64,000 nt of DNA, from assembly GCA_028691515.1 (NCBI GenBank), contig JAQUZE010000001.1, positions 107,347 through 171,346 on the forward strand, given 5' to 3'. The notes under the pieces are model-generated. The model saw nothing but the letters and a program-made list of their open reading frames with translations, was not told the origin of the DNA and ran no database searches. A program made the translations under genes and the position numbers. Numbering within the stretch: the stretch's first letter is position 1; every line of letters begins with the position of its first letter. This DNA is from Bacilli bacterium (GTDB lineage Bacteria; Bacillota_I; Bacilli_A; ML615J-28; CAG-698). Below are positions 25,169-34,370 of the stretch, in pieces.

Positions 25169-25477
25169 ATGTCAATTATACAGGCAATTAAAAAAACTGA
25201 AGTTAAGGTTGAATTAGCTAAGATTGAAGCTAATGATAAAGTTAAGAAATTACTTATACAAACTAAGGAAGATGCAAATCTTCTTGTTGAAGAAATGCAT
25301 AGTGATTTTTTATTAGAAAAAGAAAAACAAGAGATTACTTTAGAGAATGAAGTAAAAGCAATGGAAAAAGAATTTAATAAGCAATATGAGGATTTAAAAA
25401 TAAAAATTGAACAGGTTGCTCATAATAACGAAATAAAAGCAGTAAATTATATTTTAAAAAAGGTATTTGAAATATGA
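25169..25477 (+). CDS. ntpF: V-type ATPase peripheral stalk subunit (NtpF/H-like)
   Basis: A 102-residue, almost wholly charged helical protein (Lys, Glu, Asp-rich, no proline in the body) expected to form a coiled coil. Its place as first gene of the operon matches ntpF of Enterococcus hirae (AhaH/AtpH of archaea), which pairs with subunit E in the peripheral stalk. It is identified more by position and composition than by motifs. GGTGG precedes the ATG. It overlaps the next gene by four bases (ATGA). Confidence 0.75.
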   Translation: MSIIQAIKKTEVKVELAKIEANDKVKKLLIQTKEDANLLVEEMHSDFLLEKEKQEITLENEVKAMEKEFNKQYEDLKIKIEQVAHNNEIKAVNYILKKVFEI

Positions 25478-27336
25478 TTGTAGAGATGAAAAAGTTTCAT
25501 TTAGTTGTTCTTGAAGAAGACAAAGACAATTTATTACGAGCATTACAAAAAAATGGGAACATAATGTTGATTAATCAAGACGATACAGATATTAATAATA
25601 AAAAATTTGATGATGCTATTGCGAGAGTAAAAGAATCTTTGAAAATTTTGCAGCCATATCAAGAAAAGAAAAAGTTTATTACAGAAGTTTCTGAGGTTAA
25701 ATACGATGATTTTATTAATGTTGAAAAAAAATCAGAAGAACTAGTTGATAAAATAAGAAAAATAAATTTTGATATTGAAAATATGGAAAATAAAATTTCT
25801 GCATTAAAAGAAAATAATAATGAATATCTTTTTTGGAAAGATTTTTCTTTTAAATTAAGTGATTTAGAAAATACAAAGTATACTTTTGTTCATACAGGAA
25901 TTATGCGTAATGATAAAATCAATTTATTTATTGAAAGTATTAAAGATTTAAGTGTAGTATATGAATTTAAAAAGATAAGCTCAACTTTGGTAAGTTTAGT
26001 TTTGTATACATATTTAGATGATGAAGTTCTTGTTGATGAGCAATTAAAAATTTATGATTTTCAGGACGTATCATTACCTAAAGATGATAAAACAGCAAAA
26101 GAAATTATTGATATTAATAATAGTAAAATTGAAGAGCTTACTTTTAAAATAGATGAGCTTAAAAATAGTTTTTTTGAACTTGCTAAACAAAAAAAAGAAA
26201 TTGAGTTATATAGTGATCAAATGAATTCAATAAAGGAGTTAAATAATGCTTCTTATAGAGAAACTTTAGACGCAATTTATTTTGAAGGATGGGTTCCAAA
26301 GAAAAAATGTAATATTCTTGAAAAAACTATTTCAAATGTTACTCCATTTTATGATATTAATTTTGAAGATCCTGGAGAAGATGAGATTTCCCCAACAAAA
26401 TTAGAAAATAACATTTTGGTAAAGCCTTTTGAAACTGTAACAGAGATGTTTGCAACCCCTTCTCAGGGAGAGATTGATCCTAACCCAGTTATGAGTTTTT
26501 GGTATTGGATTATTTTTGGAATGATGATGGGTGATGTTGGGTATGGGATAATAATGACATTGTTTAGTACATTATTTATTAGATTTAAAAAACCAAGAGG
26601 TGGAACAAAAAAAATGTTGAAAGTATTTGCCTATACTGGTATTTCAACAATAATTTGGGGAGTAATGTTCGGAAGTCTTTTTGGTTTTGAATTGTGGAAA
26701 CCAGTTTTGGTTGCTCCAATAGAAGAACCACTTATTCTATTAATTGTTTCTATCATAGTTGGTGCTTTACATATTATAACGGGTTTGCTTGCTAAAGCCT
26801 ATTCGTTAATTAAGAAAAGAAAAATTTGGGATGCAATTTTTGATCAATTTAGTTGGGTGGCAATACTATTAGGCATTGGTTTTATTTTTATTCCTATACC
26901 AGGTTCAATATATATTACTTATGGCTTAATTGGTTTTGGAGTATTAACAATTATATTTACTGCTGGAAGAGCAAAGAAAAATATTTTTGGAAAAGCTGCA
27001 AGTGGTTTATTAGGTTTATATGGAATAACATCATATATGAGTGATATTTTATCTTATTCCAGAATACTTGCTTTAAGTTTATCAACTGCTGTTATAGCTT
27101 ATGTTATGAACTTACTTGCTGGAATGGTTATGGGGTCAATCATTGGTGTTTTTTTTGGAATTTTAATTTATTTAGTTGGACATACATTTAATATTGCAAT
27201 GGGTTTATTGTCAGCTTATGTTCATGATGGACGTTTGCAATATGTTGAGTTTTTTGGGAAATTTTATGAAGGTGGGGGTTATCCATTTACACCACTATCA
27301 TTGAAATTAGAATATACATATAAAATTATTGAATAA
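25474..27336 (+). CDS. ntpI: V-type ATPase subunit I (a)
   Basis: Stator membrane subunit that forms the ion half-channels next to the rotor ring. At 620 residues, the first about 330 are a cytoplasmic arm with coiled coils; the remainder holds about seven or eight membrane helices beginning at MSFWYWIIFGMMMGDVGYG. Conserved features are SYSRILALSLSTAVIAYVMN, HTFNIAMGLLSAYVHDGRL with its buried arginine needed for ion release, and YVEFFGKFYEGGG. The ATG at 25474 overlaps the end of ntpF; a second ATG four codons later is also possible. Confidence 0.93.
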   Translation: MIVEMKKFHLVVLEEDKDNLLRALQKNGNIMLINQDDTDINNKKFDDAIARVKESLKILQPYQEKKKFITEVSEVKYDDFINVEKKSEELVDKIRKINFDIENMENKISALKENNNEYLFWKDFSFKLSDLENTKYTFVHTGIMRNDKINLFIESIKDLSVVYEFKKISSTLVSLVLYTYLDDEVLVDEQLKIYDFQDVSLPKDDKTAKEIIDINNSKIEELTFKIDELKNSFFELAKQKKEIELYSDQMNSIKELNNASYRETLDAIYFEGWVPKKKCNILEKTISNVTPFYDINFEDPGEDEISPTKLENNILVKPFETVTEMFATPSQGEIDPNPVMSFWYWIIFGMMMGDVGYGIIMTLFSTLFIRFKKPRGGTKKMLKVFAYTGISTIIWGVMFGSLFGFELWKPVLVAPIEEPLILLIVSIIVGALHIITGLLAKAYSLIKKRKIWDAIFDQFSWVAILLGIGFIFIPIPGSIYITYGLIGFGVLTIIFTAGRAKKNIFGKAASGLLGLYGITSYMSDILSYSRILALSLSTAVIAYVMNLLAGMVMGSIIGVFFGILIYLVGHTFNIAMGLLSAYVHDGRLQYVEFFGKFYEGGGYPFTPLSLKLEYTYKIIE

Positions 27337-27350
27337 AAGGAGAATTTATT

Positions 27351-27818
27351 ATGACAACAGGTACAATTATTGCAATTATTGGTGCAGCACTAGCTGCAAT
27401 TTTACCAGGTATTGGTTCGGTTTTTGGTGTTTCTATGGGAGGAAAAGCAGCAAATGGTGTTATGTCTGAAAAGCCTGAATTATTTGGTAGAATTTTAATT
27501 TTAGAAGCCTTACCAGGAACTCAAGGAATTTATGGGTTTCTTGCTGCAATATTATTAATGGTTCAAATAGGATTATTGGGTGGTACTCCTTTAGCATTAG
27601 AAACGGCACAAGGATGGTCTTATTTTGGTGCATGTATGCCTATTGCAATTGTAGGATTAATATCTGCTATTAGTCAGGGAAAAGTTGCAGCTACAGCTAT
27701 TCATATGACTGCTAAACAACCAACTGCTTCTGTAAAAGGTATGACTTTAACAGCTATGGTTGAAACATACGCTATTCTTACATTATTAGTATCAATTTTA
27801 TTGATTTTCGGCATTTAA
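27351..27818 (+). CDS. ntpK: V-type ATPase rotor ring subunit K (c), Na+-type
   Basis: Proteolipid of the membrane rotor, 155 residues with four membrane helices (two fused hairpins), as in E. hirae NtpK. The Na+ ligands of NtpK (L61, T64, Q65, Q110, E139) all have counterparts: L54, T57 and Q58 in ALPGTQGIYGF, Q109 in SAISQGKVAA, and E138 in AMVETYAIL. One ionisable carboxylate per four-helix subunit is the V-type arrangement. This strongly suggests a Na+-coupled enzyme. AAGGAG lies upstream of the ATG. Confidence 0.95.
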   Translation: MTTGTIIAIIGAALAAILPGIGSVFGVSMGGKAANGVMSEKPELFGRILILEALPGTQGIYGFLAAILLMVQIGLLGGTPLALETAQGWSYFGACMPIAIVGLISAISQGKVAATAIHMTAKQPTASVKGMTLTAMVETYAILTLLVSILLIFGI

Positions 27819-27836
27819 GAGAGATTGGTTTTATTA

Positions 27837-28466
27837 ATGGAAAAACAAGATATTTATAAAAAAATTGAAGATAAAGGGAAACAAGAAGCTCAAAAAATAA
27901 TTTTTGCTGGAGAGCAAGAAGCTCAAGCTATTAAAAAAGAAATATTAGAAAAAGCTGAAGCAGAGATATTAATTAAGAATAAAGAATTAAGTAAATATAT
28001 AAATGAGGAACTTGTTACAAAAGAATCGGTTTTAAAACAAAAAGAAAAAATGAACATTTTACGAGATAAGAAAAATTTAATGCTTTCAACATTAAATTCT
28101 GCATTTGAAAAAATGAGGAATATGTCTGATGAAAGATTAAAAGATTATGTTATAACAATTATAAAAAGTGAATCTATTATTGGAGATGAAACTATATTGG
28201 TTTCTAATACTGAATACAATAGATATCTTAATTTGTTTTCATCGGAAAAAAGCATGAAAGATTCAGTTGTTCTGGATTTACTTAATACAGAATTAGGTAG
28301 AAAGTATAATCTTGTTTTGTCAAATGAAGGCGCAGATATTGATGGTGGTTTTCTTATTATTAGTAAAACTTATGATATTGATGGTTCGTATAAAACTATA
28401 TTAAATAATGTTTTGGAGAATAACGAATCAGAAATTGCAAAAATACTATTTTCAGAGGAAATATAA
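27837..28466 (+). CDS. ntpE: V-type ATPase subunit E (peripheral stalk)
   Basis: A 209-residue stalk subunit: a long N-terminal helix rich in Lys, Glu and Ala (to about residue 90), then a globular domain (EYNRYLNLFSSE, GADIDGGFLIIS) that binds the head. The motif GGFLI before the C-terminus is typical of the family. The start is uncertain: the ATG at 27837 gives a family-like N-terminus, while a TTG at 27825 would add four residues; neither has an ideally spaced site (AGAGAG at about 27818). Confidence 0.88.
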   Translation: MEKQDIYKKIEDKGKQEAQKIIFAGEQEAQAIKKEILEKAEAEILIKNKELSKYINEELVTKESVLKQKEKMNILRDKKNLMLSTLNSAFEKMRNMSDERLKDYVITIIKSESIIGDETILVSNTEYNRYLNLFSSEKSMKDSVVLDLLNTELGRKYNLVLSNEGADIDGGFLIISKTYDIDGSYKTILNNVLENNESEIAKILFSEEI

Positions 28467-29405
28467 ATGAGCTATCCTTATGCAAATGGGATAATTAGTG
28501 CAAAGATTGAAACGATATTAACAAGACAGAAACTTACAAAATTAATAGGATTAAACAAATCTGAAATCATAAAGAATTTAATTGATATGGGATATGGAGA
28601 ATCTAAGGAAAAAGTTAGTTTGGAAAAACTTATTGATCAAGAATTAAATAAAACGAAAGCATTTTTAAATAATTTACAAATTGATAAACATTTAATTGAT
28701 ATATTTTATTTATCTTATGATTTAATAAAATTAAAAGGAATAATTAAAGCAAAAATGTTTAATCAAAATTTTTATAGTGAAAATAATTTGGGATTATTTA
28801 GTAATGAGGCAATTGAAGAAGCATTGGATGGAAATTATGAGTTAATTTCCAAAAGTTTTATTAAATTATTTGTTTCAATTAATTCAAAAATTTCCAAGGA
28901 TTTTACTTCTAGAGAAGTTAGTAGCTTAATTGAAGAAGAAGTAACTAGTTTTATTCTTAATAATATTAAAGGTAGTAAAAGTTTAAAAGAATATTTTGAA
29001 ATGATTATTGATTTTTCTAATATTAGAACTTTTATTAGATGTAAGAAACTGTCATGGAGTCAAGATGAAATGAAAAGCATGTTGCTTTCTAATGGCAAAA
29101 TAGCAACTAGTATTTATTGTGATGTTTTTCAAAAAAATGATTCTGAAATCGTAAAAATTTTTAGTGATTATTACCAAGAAAATTTAAGCAATATTGTACA
29201 TAAATATTTTCAAGATCATAATTTAAGTAATTTAGATTTTAATCTTGAAAATTTAAAATTAAAATTATCTGAACAATTACAGTTTGATGTTTTTGGTATG
29301 GGACCTATAATTGATTATTATTTAAAAAAAGAAGCTGAAATTACTAATATTAAACTTATATATTTAAATACTTCAATTAGTGTAGATATGTTATTAGGGC
29401 GGTAA
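28467..29405 (+). CDS. ntpC: V-type ATPase subunit C (d)
   Basis: Funnel-shaped subunit that connects the central rotor shaft to the membrane ring (NtpC of E. hirae, subunit d in yeast). The 312 residues begin SYPYANGIISAKIETIL and contain a mostly helical fold with FSNIRTFIRCK and the C-terminal FGMGPIIDYYLKKEAEI, typical for this family. It starts directly after the ntpE stop, with GAGGA upstream. Confidence 0.9.
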   Translation: MSYPYANGIISAKIETILTRQKLTKLIGLNKSEIIKNLIDMGYGESKEKVSLEKLIDQELNKTKAFLNNLQIDKHLIDIFYLSYDLIKLKGIIKAKMFNQNFYSENNLGLFSNEAIEEALDGNYELISKSFIKLFVSINSKISKDFTSREVSSLIEEEVTSFILNNIKGSKSLKEYFEMIIDFSNIRTFIRCKKLSWSQDEMKSMLLSNGKIATSIYCDVFQKNDSEIVKIFSDYYQENLSNIVHKYFQDHNLSNLDFNLENLKLKLSEQLQFDVFGMGPIIDYYLKKEAEITNIKLIYLNTSISVDMLLGR

Positions 29406-29411
29406 GTACTT

Positions 29412-29729
29412 ATGAATGAATTGAATAAGATATGTGCAATTGGAGAAAATAATAATATTTCTGTTTTTAAAGGCATAGGAGTAAATACTTTAGTTTCTAA
29501 TGATATTGATGAAATAGATAAGTATATTTTTAATATGGTTAAAGATGGTTGTAAGATTATTTTTATGAGTGAAAAATTATATAAAAAAATTAGTGAAATA
29601 CTCGATAAATATAAACATAAACCTTTTCCAATGATTATTCCTATTCCTGTTAATGAAGAATCAGAAGGAGTAGGAATTGAAAAAATAAGAAAAAATGTGG
29701 AAAAGGCTATTGGATTTGACATATTTTAG
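29412..29729 (+). CDS. ntpG: V-type ATPase subunit F (NtpG)
   Basis: Small central-shaft subunit, 105 residues, Rossmann-like. The sequence shows [17 protein letters not shown] at the N-terminus, the [12 protein letters not shown] segment and the PFPMIIPIP motif followed by a short C-terminal helix, as in AtpF/NtpG of V/A-type enzymes. It partners subunit D in the rotor. It lies 6 bases after ntpC. Confidence 0.9.
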   Translation: MNELNKICAIGENNNISVFKGIGVNTLVSNDIDEIDKYIFNMVKDGCKIIFMSEKLYKKISEILDKYKHKPFPMIIPIPVNEESEGVGIEKIRKNVEKAIGFDIF

Positions 29730-29742
29730 AAAGGATAATGAG

Positions 29743-31536
29743 ATGAATCCTAATGATGTAAATAAAAAAATAGGAATAATAACAAAGGTTTCTGGACCAT
29801 TAATTGTTGCTAAAAATATGGCAGATGTCCATATGTTTGATGTTGTTAAAGTTAGTGAAAAGAAACTTATTGGAGAAATAATTGAATTACGTGGAGATCT
29901 TGCTTCTATTCAAGTGTACGAAGAAACTGCAGGGATTGGTCCTGGAGAACCAGTTTATCTTACGGGGGAAGCATTATCTGTTGAACTTGCACCGGGTTTA
30001 ATTGAGGGTATTTTTGATGGTATTCAAAGACCTTTAGATGTTATTGCAGAAAAAGAGGGTGATAGAATTCCTTTGGGAATTGATGTGCCTAAATTAGATA
30101 GAGAAAAAAAATGGACATTTAAAAAACTTGTTAATGTTGGAGATATGCTTAGTGGTGGAGATATAATTGGAGAAGTTGTTGAAACCAATGCTGTTTTACA
30201 TAAAGTAATGCTTCCTCCTAATGTAAATGGAGAAATTGTAAGCATTAATGAAGGTAGTTTTACTATTACTGACGTTATTGCAAAATTAAAAATTTCAAAA
30301 GATAATATTATTGATATTACAATGTTGCAAAAATGGCCAGTTAGAAAGGGTAGACCTTATAAAAATAAGTTGTCACCTGATCAGCCAATGGTAACTGGTC
30401 AAAGAGTAATTGACACCTTGTTTCCAATTGCAATTGGTGGTGTTGCTGCTATTCCTGGACCATTTGGTTCTGGTAAAACAGTTGTGCAACATCAACTTGC
30501 TAAATGGGCAGATGCAGATATCATTATTTATGTTGGTTGTGGAGAACGTGGAAATGAAATGACCGATGTTTTAAATGAGTTTCCAGAATTAAAAGATGCT
30601 AAAACTGGTGAATCATTAATGAAAAGAACTGTATTAATAGCCAATACATCAAATATGCCAGTTGCGGCTAGAGAAGCATCAATTTATACGGGCATTACTA
30701 TTGCTGAATATTACCGAGATATGGGGTATAAAGTTGCCATTATGGCAGATTCAACATCTAGATGGGCTGAAGCACTTAGAGAAATGAGTGGAAGGCTTGA
30801 AGAAATGCCAGGTGAGGAAGGATACCCCGCCTATCTTTCAAGTAGACTTGCTGAATTTTATGAAAGAGCGGGTAGTGTTTCGTGTTTGGGAACTAAAACA
30901 AGGACTGGTGCTATAACTGCAATTGGAGCTGTATCGCCTCCTGGAGGAGATACCTCAGAACCTGTTTCACAAGGAACATTAAGAATTGTAAAAGTGTATT
31001 GGGGATTAAGCGCTAATTTAGCTTACCAAAGACATTTTCCGGCTATTGATTGGTTAACAAGTTATTCTTTATATGAAGAAGATTTAAAAATATATTTTGA
31101 TAACGATATAGAGAAAGGATGGTCTAATCAGGTAGTAGAAGTGAAGAAGATTCTACAAGAAGAATCTAGCTTAGGAGAGATCGTTCGTCTTGTTGGAGTT
31201 GATTCACTTGATTATAAAGATCGATTAACATTAGAATGTGCAAGAAGTATTCGTGAGGATTATTTGCATCAAAATGCATTTGATGATATAGATACATACA
31301 CATCTTTACATAAACAATATTTAATGATGAAGTCTATTCTTCATTGGTATCATTTAGGGCAAAAGGCTTTAAAGAATAATGTGGCTTTTAATGATATTAT
31401 GAAAATGTCTATTATTGAACCTATTGGTAGATTAAAATATGTTAGTGAAGATAAAATTAATGATGTTGTGAAAAAAATCATAGATGATATTGAAATGGAG
31501 TATCAACAACTGGAAGGAGGACTTTCAAATGGCTAA
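29743..31536 (+). CDS. ntpA: V-type ATPase catalytic subunit A
   Basis: Catalytic head subunit, 597 residues. Walker A GPFGSGKT is at residues 239-246 (K245), the catalytic glutamate is in GCGERGNEM and Walker B in [18 protein letters not shown] long non-homologous insert (about residues 110-200: PLDVI to NGEIVSI) between the beta-barrel and the nucleotide domain marks the A-type/V-type A subunit rather than F-type beta. The ATG at 29743 follows AAAGG and begins [11 protein letters not shown]; an upstream ATG at 29695 lies inside ntpG and adds unrelated sequence. Confidence 0.97.
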   Translation: MNPNDVNKKIGIITKVSGPLIVAKNMADVHMFDVVKVSEKKLIGEIIELRGDLASIQVYEETAGIGPGEPVYLTGEALSVELAPGLIEGIFDGIQRPLDVIAEKEGDRIPLGIDVPKLDREKKWTFKKLVNVGDMLSGGDIIGEVVETNAVLHKVMLPPNVNGEIVSINEGSFTITDVIAKLKISKDNIIDITMLQKWPVRKGRPYKNKLSPDQPMVTGQRVIDTLFPIAIGGVAAIPGPFGSGKTVVQHQLAKWADADIIIYVGCGERGNEMTDVLNEFPELKDAKTGESLMKRTVLIANTSNMPVAAREASIYTGITIAEYYRDMGYKVAIMADSTSRWAEALREMSGRLEEMPGEEGYPAYLSSRLAEFYERAGSVSCLGTKTRTGAITAIGAVSPPGGDTSEPVSQGTLRIVKVYWGLSANLAYQRHFPAIDWLTSYSLYEEDLKIYFDNDIEKGWSNQVVEVKKILQEESSLGEIVRLVGVDSLDYKDRLTLECARSIREDYLHQNAFDDIDTYTSLHKQYLMMKSILHWYHLGQKALKNNVAFNDIMKMSIIEPIGRLKYVSEDKINDVVKKIIDDIEMEYQQLEGGLSNG

Positions 31537-32908
31537 AGAATATAAAACTATTACTGAAGTTGTAGGTCCTTTGATGCTTGTTGATCAAGTAAAGGGAATT
31601 AAATATGATGAGCTTGTCAAAATTAAACAAGCAAATGGCGAACAACGAATTGGAAAAGTTTTAGAAGTTTATGATGATAAAGCGTTGGTTCAATTATTTG
31701 AAAGTTCACAAGGATTAAAAATTAGTGATTCAAAAGTATTATTTTTAGGAAGAGGAATTGAATTAAAATTAGCACCAGATATGTTGGGTAGAGTTTTTGA
31801 TGGCCTAGGAGTACCAATTGATGGTGGTGGAGATATTATACCTATTAAAACAGCTGATATTAATGGTGTTCCAATGAACCCTGTTGCTAGAAATTATCCT
31901 TCTGAATTTATTCAAACCGGAGTTAGTGCTATTGATGGTCTTAATACGTTGGTTAGAGGTCAAAAATTACCAATCTTTTCTGGATCAGGATTACCTCATG
32001 CTAAATTAGCAGCCCAAATTGCAAGACAAGCAAAAGTAATTGGTGGAAGTGCAGATTTTGCTGTTGTTTTTGGAGCAGTAGGAATTACTTTTGAAGAAGC
32101 GGATTTTTTTATTAGAGATTTTAAAAAATCTGGATCTATTGATAGATCTGTTTTGTTTATGAATTTAGCTAATGATCCTGCTATTGAAAGAATTGCAACT
32201 CCAAGAATGGCAATTACTTGTGCAGAATATTTAGCTTTTGAGTTAGGTATGCATGTTTTAGTTATAATTACTGATATTACTAATTATGCTGAGGCTCTTC
32301 GTGAAGTGTCTGCTGCTAGAAAGGAAGTTCCTGGTAGAAGAGGATATCCGGGGTATATGTACACAGATCTTGCTTCTTTATATGAAAGAGCAGGCAGGAT
32401 TAAAGGGAAAAAGGGTAGTATTACTCAAATCCCAATTTTAACTATGCCGGAGGATGATAAAACTCACCCTATTCCCGATTTAACTGGTTATATTACCGAG
32501 GGACAAATAATTTTATCAAGGGATTTATACCTAAAAGGAATACAGCCTCCAATTGATGTTTTACCTTCTTTAAGTCGGTTAAAAGATAAAGGGATTGGAA
32601 AAGATAAAACAAGAGAGGATCATGCTGAATCAATGAATCAATTATTTGCTGCTTATGCTAGAGGGAAAGAAGCCAGAGAGTTAGCTGTAATATTGGGTGA
32701 TTCTGCATTATCTGATGCGGATAAATTATATGCTAAATTCTCTACTGCATTTGAAGAGGAATATGTTTCACAAGGATATGCTCTTAATAGAACTATTGAA
32801 GAAACATTAAAAATAGGTTGGGAATTATTAACTATACTTCCAAAATCAGAATTAAAAAGAATTAGTTATGAAACTTTAACAAAGTATTACCCTAAAGAGG
32901 TAGAATAA
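31529..32908 (+). CDS. ntpB: V-type ATPase regulatory subunit B
   Basis: Non-catalytic nucleotide-binding-fold subunit alternating with A in the head; 459 residues. In place of a P-loop it has [18 protein letters not shown], and it carries the B-type signatures [27 protein letters not shown] and [18 protein letters not shown] (shown only in part). The ATG at 31529 has GGAGG ten bases upstream and overlaps the last codons of ntpA by eight bases; the longer reading frame to 31484 lies inside ntpA and lacks a site. Confidence 0.97.
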   Translation: MAKEYKTITEVVGPLMLVDQVKGIKYDELVKIKQANGEQRIGKVLEVYDDKALVQLFESSQGLKISDSKVLFLGRGIELKLAPDMLGRVFDGLGVPIDGGGDIIPIKTADINGVPMNPVARNYPSEFIQTGVSAIDGLNTLVRGQKLPIFSGSGLPHAKLAAQIARQAKVIGGSADFAVVFGAVGITFEEADFFIRDFKKSGSIDRSVLFMNLANDPAIERIATPRMAITCAEYLAFELGMHVLVIITDITNYAEALREVSAARKEVPGRRGYPGYMYTDLASLYERAGRIKGKKGSITQIPILTMPEDDKTHPIPDLTGYITEGQIILSRDLYLKGIQPPIDVLPSLSRLKDKGIGKDKTREDHAESMNQLFAAYARGKEARELAVILGDSALSDADKLYAKFSTAFEEEYVSQGYALNRTIEETLKIGWELLTILPKSELKRISYETLTKYYPKEVE

Positions 32909-32909
32909 A

Positions 32910-33551
32910 ATGGCTATAATGCAAATTAATCCTACTAGAATGGAATTAACGCGAGTTAAAAAGCAGTTATCGATTTCTTTAAGAGGACATAAATTGCTTA
33001 AAGATAAGCAAGATGAAATGATTAGACAATTTATGCTTATTATTAAAGAAACAAAAAAATTACGAGAAGAAATTGACAAAGAGTTATTAATAATTAATCG
33101 ACAATATCAGAAAGCAAGAATTAAAATAAGCAATGAAGCAATTGATGAGGCGTTGTTGGTTCCAACAAAATCATCGCATTTTAAGACAAGTTCAAAAAAT
33201 ATTATGAATTTATCTGTGCCAATTATTGAATATGAAGAAAACAAAGAAATTGATTTAACATATTCACTATCTTTTACACCAATAGAACTTGATGAGGCTA
33301 TTATTGGCTTATCTCAATTACAATCTAGATTAGTAAAACTTGCTGAGTTAGAAAAATCATGTGATATTTTAGCTGATGAAATTGAAAAGACTAGAAGAAG
33401 AGTTAATGCTATAGAATATATAATGATTCCTAATTTAAAAGATACAGTTAAATATATTTCTCAAAAATTAGATGATGCTGAGAGAAGTAACATAATTAGA
33501 TTAATGAAAAGTAAAGAAATTATTTTGGCTAAGCAATTAAAAAACCAATAG
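32910..33551 (+). CDS. ntpD: V-type ATPase subunit D (central shaft)
   Basis: Coiled-coil rotor axle, 213 residues, equivalent to gamma in F-type enzymes. It begins INPTRMELTRVKKQLSISL and ends with a long helix containing KTRRRVNAIEYIMIPN, both hallmarks of the family. Last gene of the ATPase operon: the ntpH and ntpJ genes that follow in E. hirae are absent, and a terminator overlaps its stop codon. Confidence 0.95.
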   Translation: MAIMQINPTRMELTRVKKQLSISLRGHKLLKDKQDEMIRQFMLIIKETKKLREEIDKELLIINRQYQKARIKISNEAIDEALLVPTKSSHFKTSSKNIMNLSVPIIEYEENKEIDLTYSLSFTPIELDEAIIGLSQLQSRLVKLAELEKSCDILADEIEKTRRRVNAIEYIMIPNLKDTVKYISQKLDDAERSNIIRLMKSKEIILAKQLKNQ

Positions 33552-33570
33552 ATTGAACTATTGGTTTTTT
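33541..33570 (+). terminator. Terminator of the V-type ATPase operon
   Basis: An 11-bp perfect stem (AAAACCAATAG, loop ATTGAA, complement) overlapping the ntpD stop, followed by T6. Confidence 0.9.
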
Positions 33571-33578
33571 ATTTTATA

Positions 33579-33587
33579 TGGTATAAT
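33579..33587 (+). promoter_or_regulatory. Extended -10 promoter for the PduO-like gene
   Basis: TGGTATAAT lies 18 bases before the GAGGTG-preceded ATG at 33606; no -35 is evident because the terminator occupies that position. Confidence 0.45.
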
Positions 33588-33605
33588 TATTATAGAGGTG
33601 AGTAT

Positions 33606-34100
33606 ATGAAGATATATACAAAGACGGGAGACAATCAATTTACTTCAACTATTTTAGCAGAAAACGTTAAAAAATCTGATTTGATTATTGAAGTTTCGGG
33701 AAATATTGATGAGACGCAAAGCGCTATAATGGTTGCTTACAATTTTGTTATAAATAATGAGGTTAAAGATTTATTAAAGAATATAGCAGAAAAATTATTT
33801 TTAGTGGGTTATGATATTGCTTCTAATAAAAATGAAATTAGTGAATCAGATATTTCATATTTGGAAAATAAAATTGATTATTTTAGCAACATTTTACCGC
33901 CATTAAATTCATTTATTCTTCCTGGTGTTTCTAAAAGTTCTAGTTTTCTTCATTTAGCTAGAACAATAGTAAGAAGATTAGAAAGAAGCGTTGTAGAGTA
34001 TACTTTAAAAAATAAAATAAATAGATTTTGTTTAATGTATTTAAATAGATTATCTGATTTATTATTCGTAATGGCAAGAATTGAGGAGAACAATGAATAG
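33606..34100 (+). CDS. PduO-family cob(I)alamin adenosyltransferase-like protein
   Basis: A 164-residue five-helix-bundle protein of the PduO/MMAB family, which adenosylates cob(I)alamin. Matches are the N-terminal MKIYTKTGD, GNIDETQSAI, LPGVSKSSSFLHLARTIVRRLER with its active-site arginines and the C-terminal NRLSDLLFVMAR. The ATP loop normally reads TGDxGxTxL...RVxK; here it is TGDNQFTST with Gln11 for Gly and Asn20 for Arg, so ATP binding may be weakened. No cobalamin gene or riboswitch is near. It starts after GAGGTG at 33606; an upstream TTG or GTG would overlap the terminator. It overlaps the next gene by eight bases. Confidence 0.75.
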   Translation: MKIYTKTGDNQFTSTILAENVKKSDLIIEVSGNIDETQSAIMVAYNFVINNEVKDLLKNIAEKLFLVGYDIASNKNEISESDISYLENKIDYFSNILPPLNSFILPGVSKSSSFLHLARTIVRRLERSVVEYTLKNKINRFCLMYLNRLSDLLFVMARIEENNE

Positions 34101-34341
34101 ATTAATTTTGCTTGCTAGTATTGAACCAATTTTAATTGCTATTTGGTATTTGTTTATTTTTTTGATTATTTCTGTTTTTGTTTTTAGAGCTTTAAAAGCT
34201 ATTGATTTTTCAAAAATATTTAAAAAATCTTCAACATGGCAAATTAGAACTTTAGTTTATTTAATAAGTTTTATTGCTGGTGGAGTTGTTGCTGAATTAA
34301 TTTTTAGAGTTGTAGAAGTAATTGCAAATATATTTGGATAA
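34093..34341 (+). CDS. DUF1146 family small membrane protein (YwzB-like)
   Basis: An 82-residue protein with two membrane helices (about 12-34 and 53-78) separated by a basic segment FSKIFKKSSTWQIRTLV. This pattern and spacing fit DUF1146, the YwzB family. In Bacillus ywzB lies just downstream of the F-type ATPase operon, and here the gene lies just downstream of the V-type operon. Function is unknown. GAGGAG lies inside the end of the preceding gene. Confidence 0.7.
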   Translation: MNRLILLASIEPILIAIWYLFIFLIISVFVFRALKAIDFSKIFKKSSTWQIRTLVYLISFIAGGVVAELIFRVVEVIANIFG

Positions 34342-34370
34342 AAAAGCAGATTATATAATCTGCTTTTTTT
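34340..34370. terminator. Bidirectional terminator between DUF1146 gene and ABC permease
   Basis: A 13-bp stem (AAAAAGCAGATTA, loop TA, complement), symmetric with A- and T-runs, between convergent genes. Confidence 0.85.

Noticed and set aside
29318-29722. Minus-strand open frame of 134 codons opposite ntpC/ntpG
   Set aside because: Antisense to conserved ATPase subunits with no recognisable product; ntpG on the plus strand is supported by order and motifs.
31484-31528. Longer N-terminus for ntpB
   Set aside because: It lies inside ntpA, has no ribosome binding site and adds unrelated sequence; GGAGG sits before the ATG at 31529.
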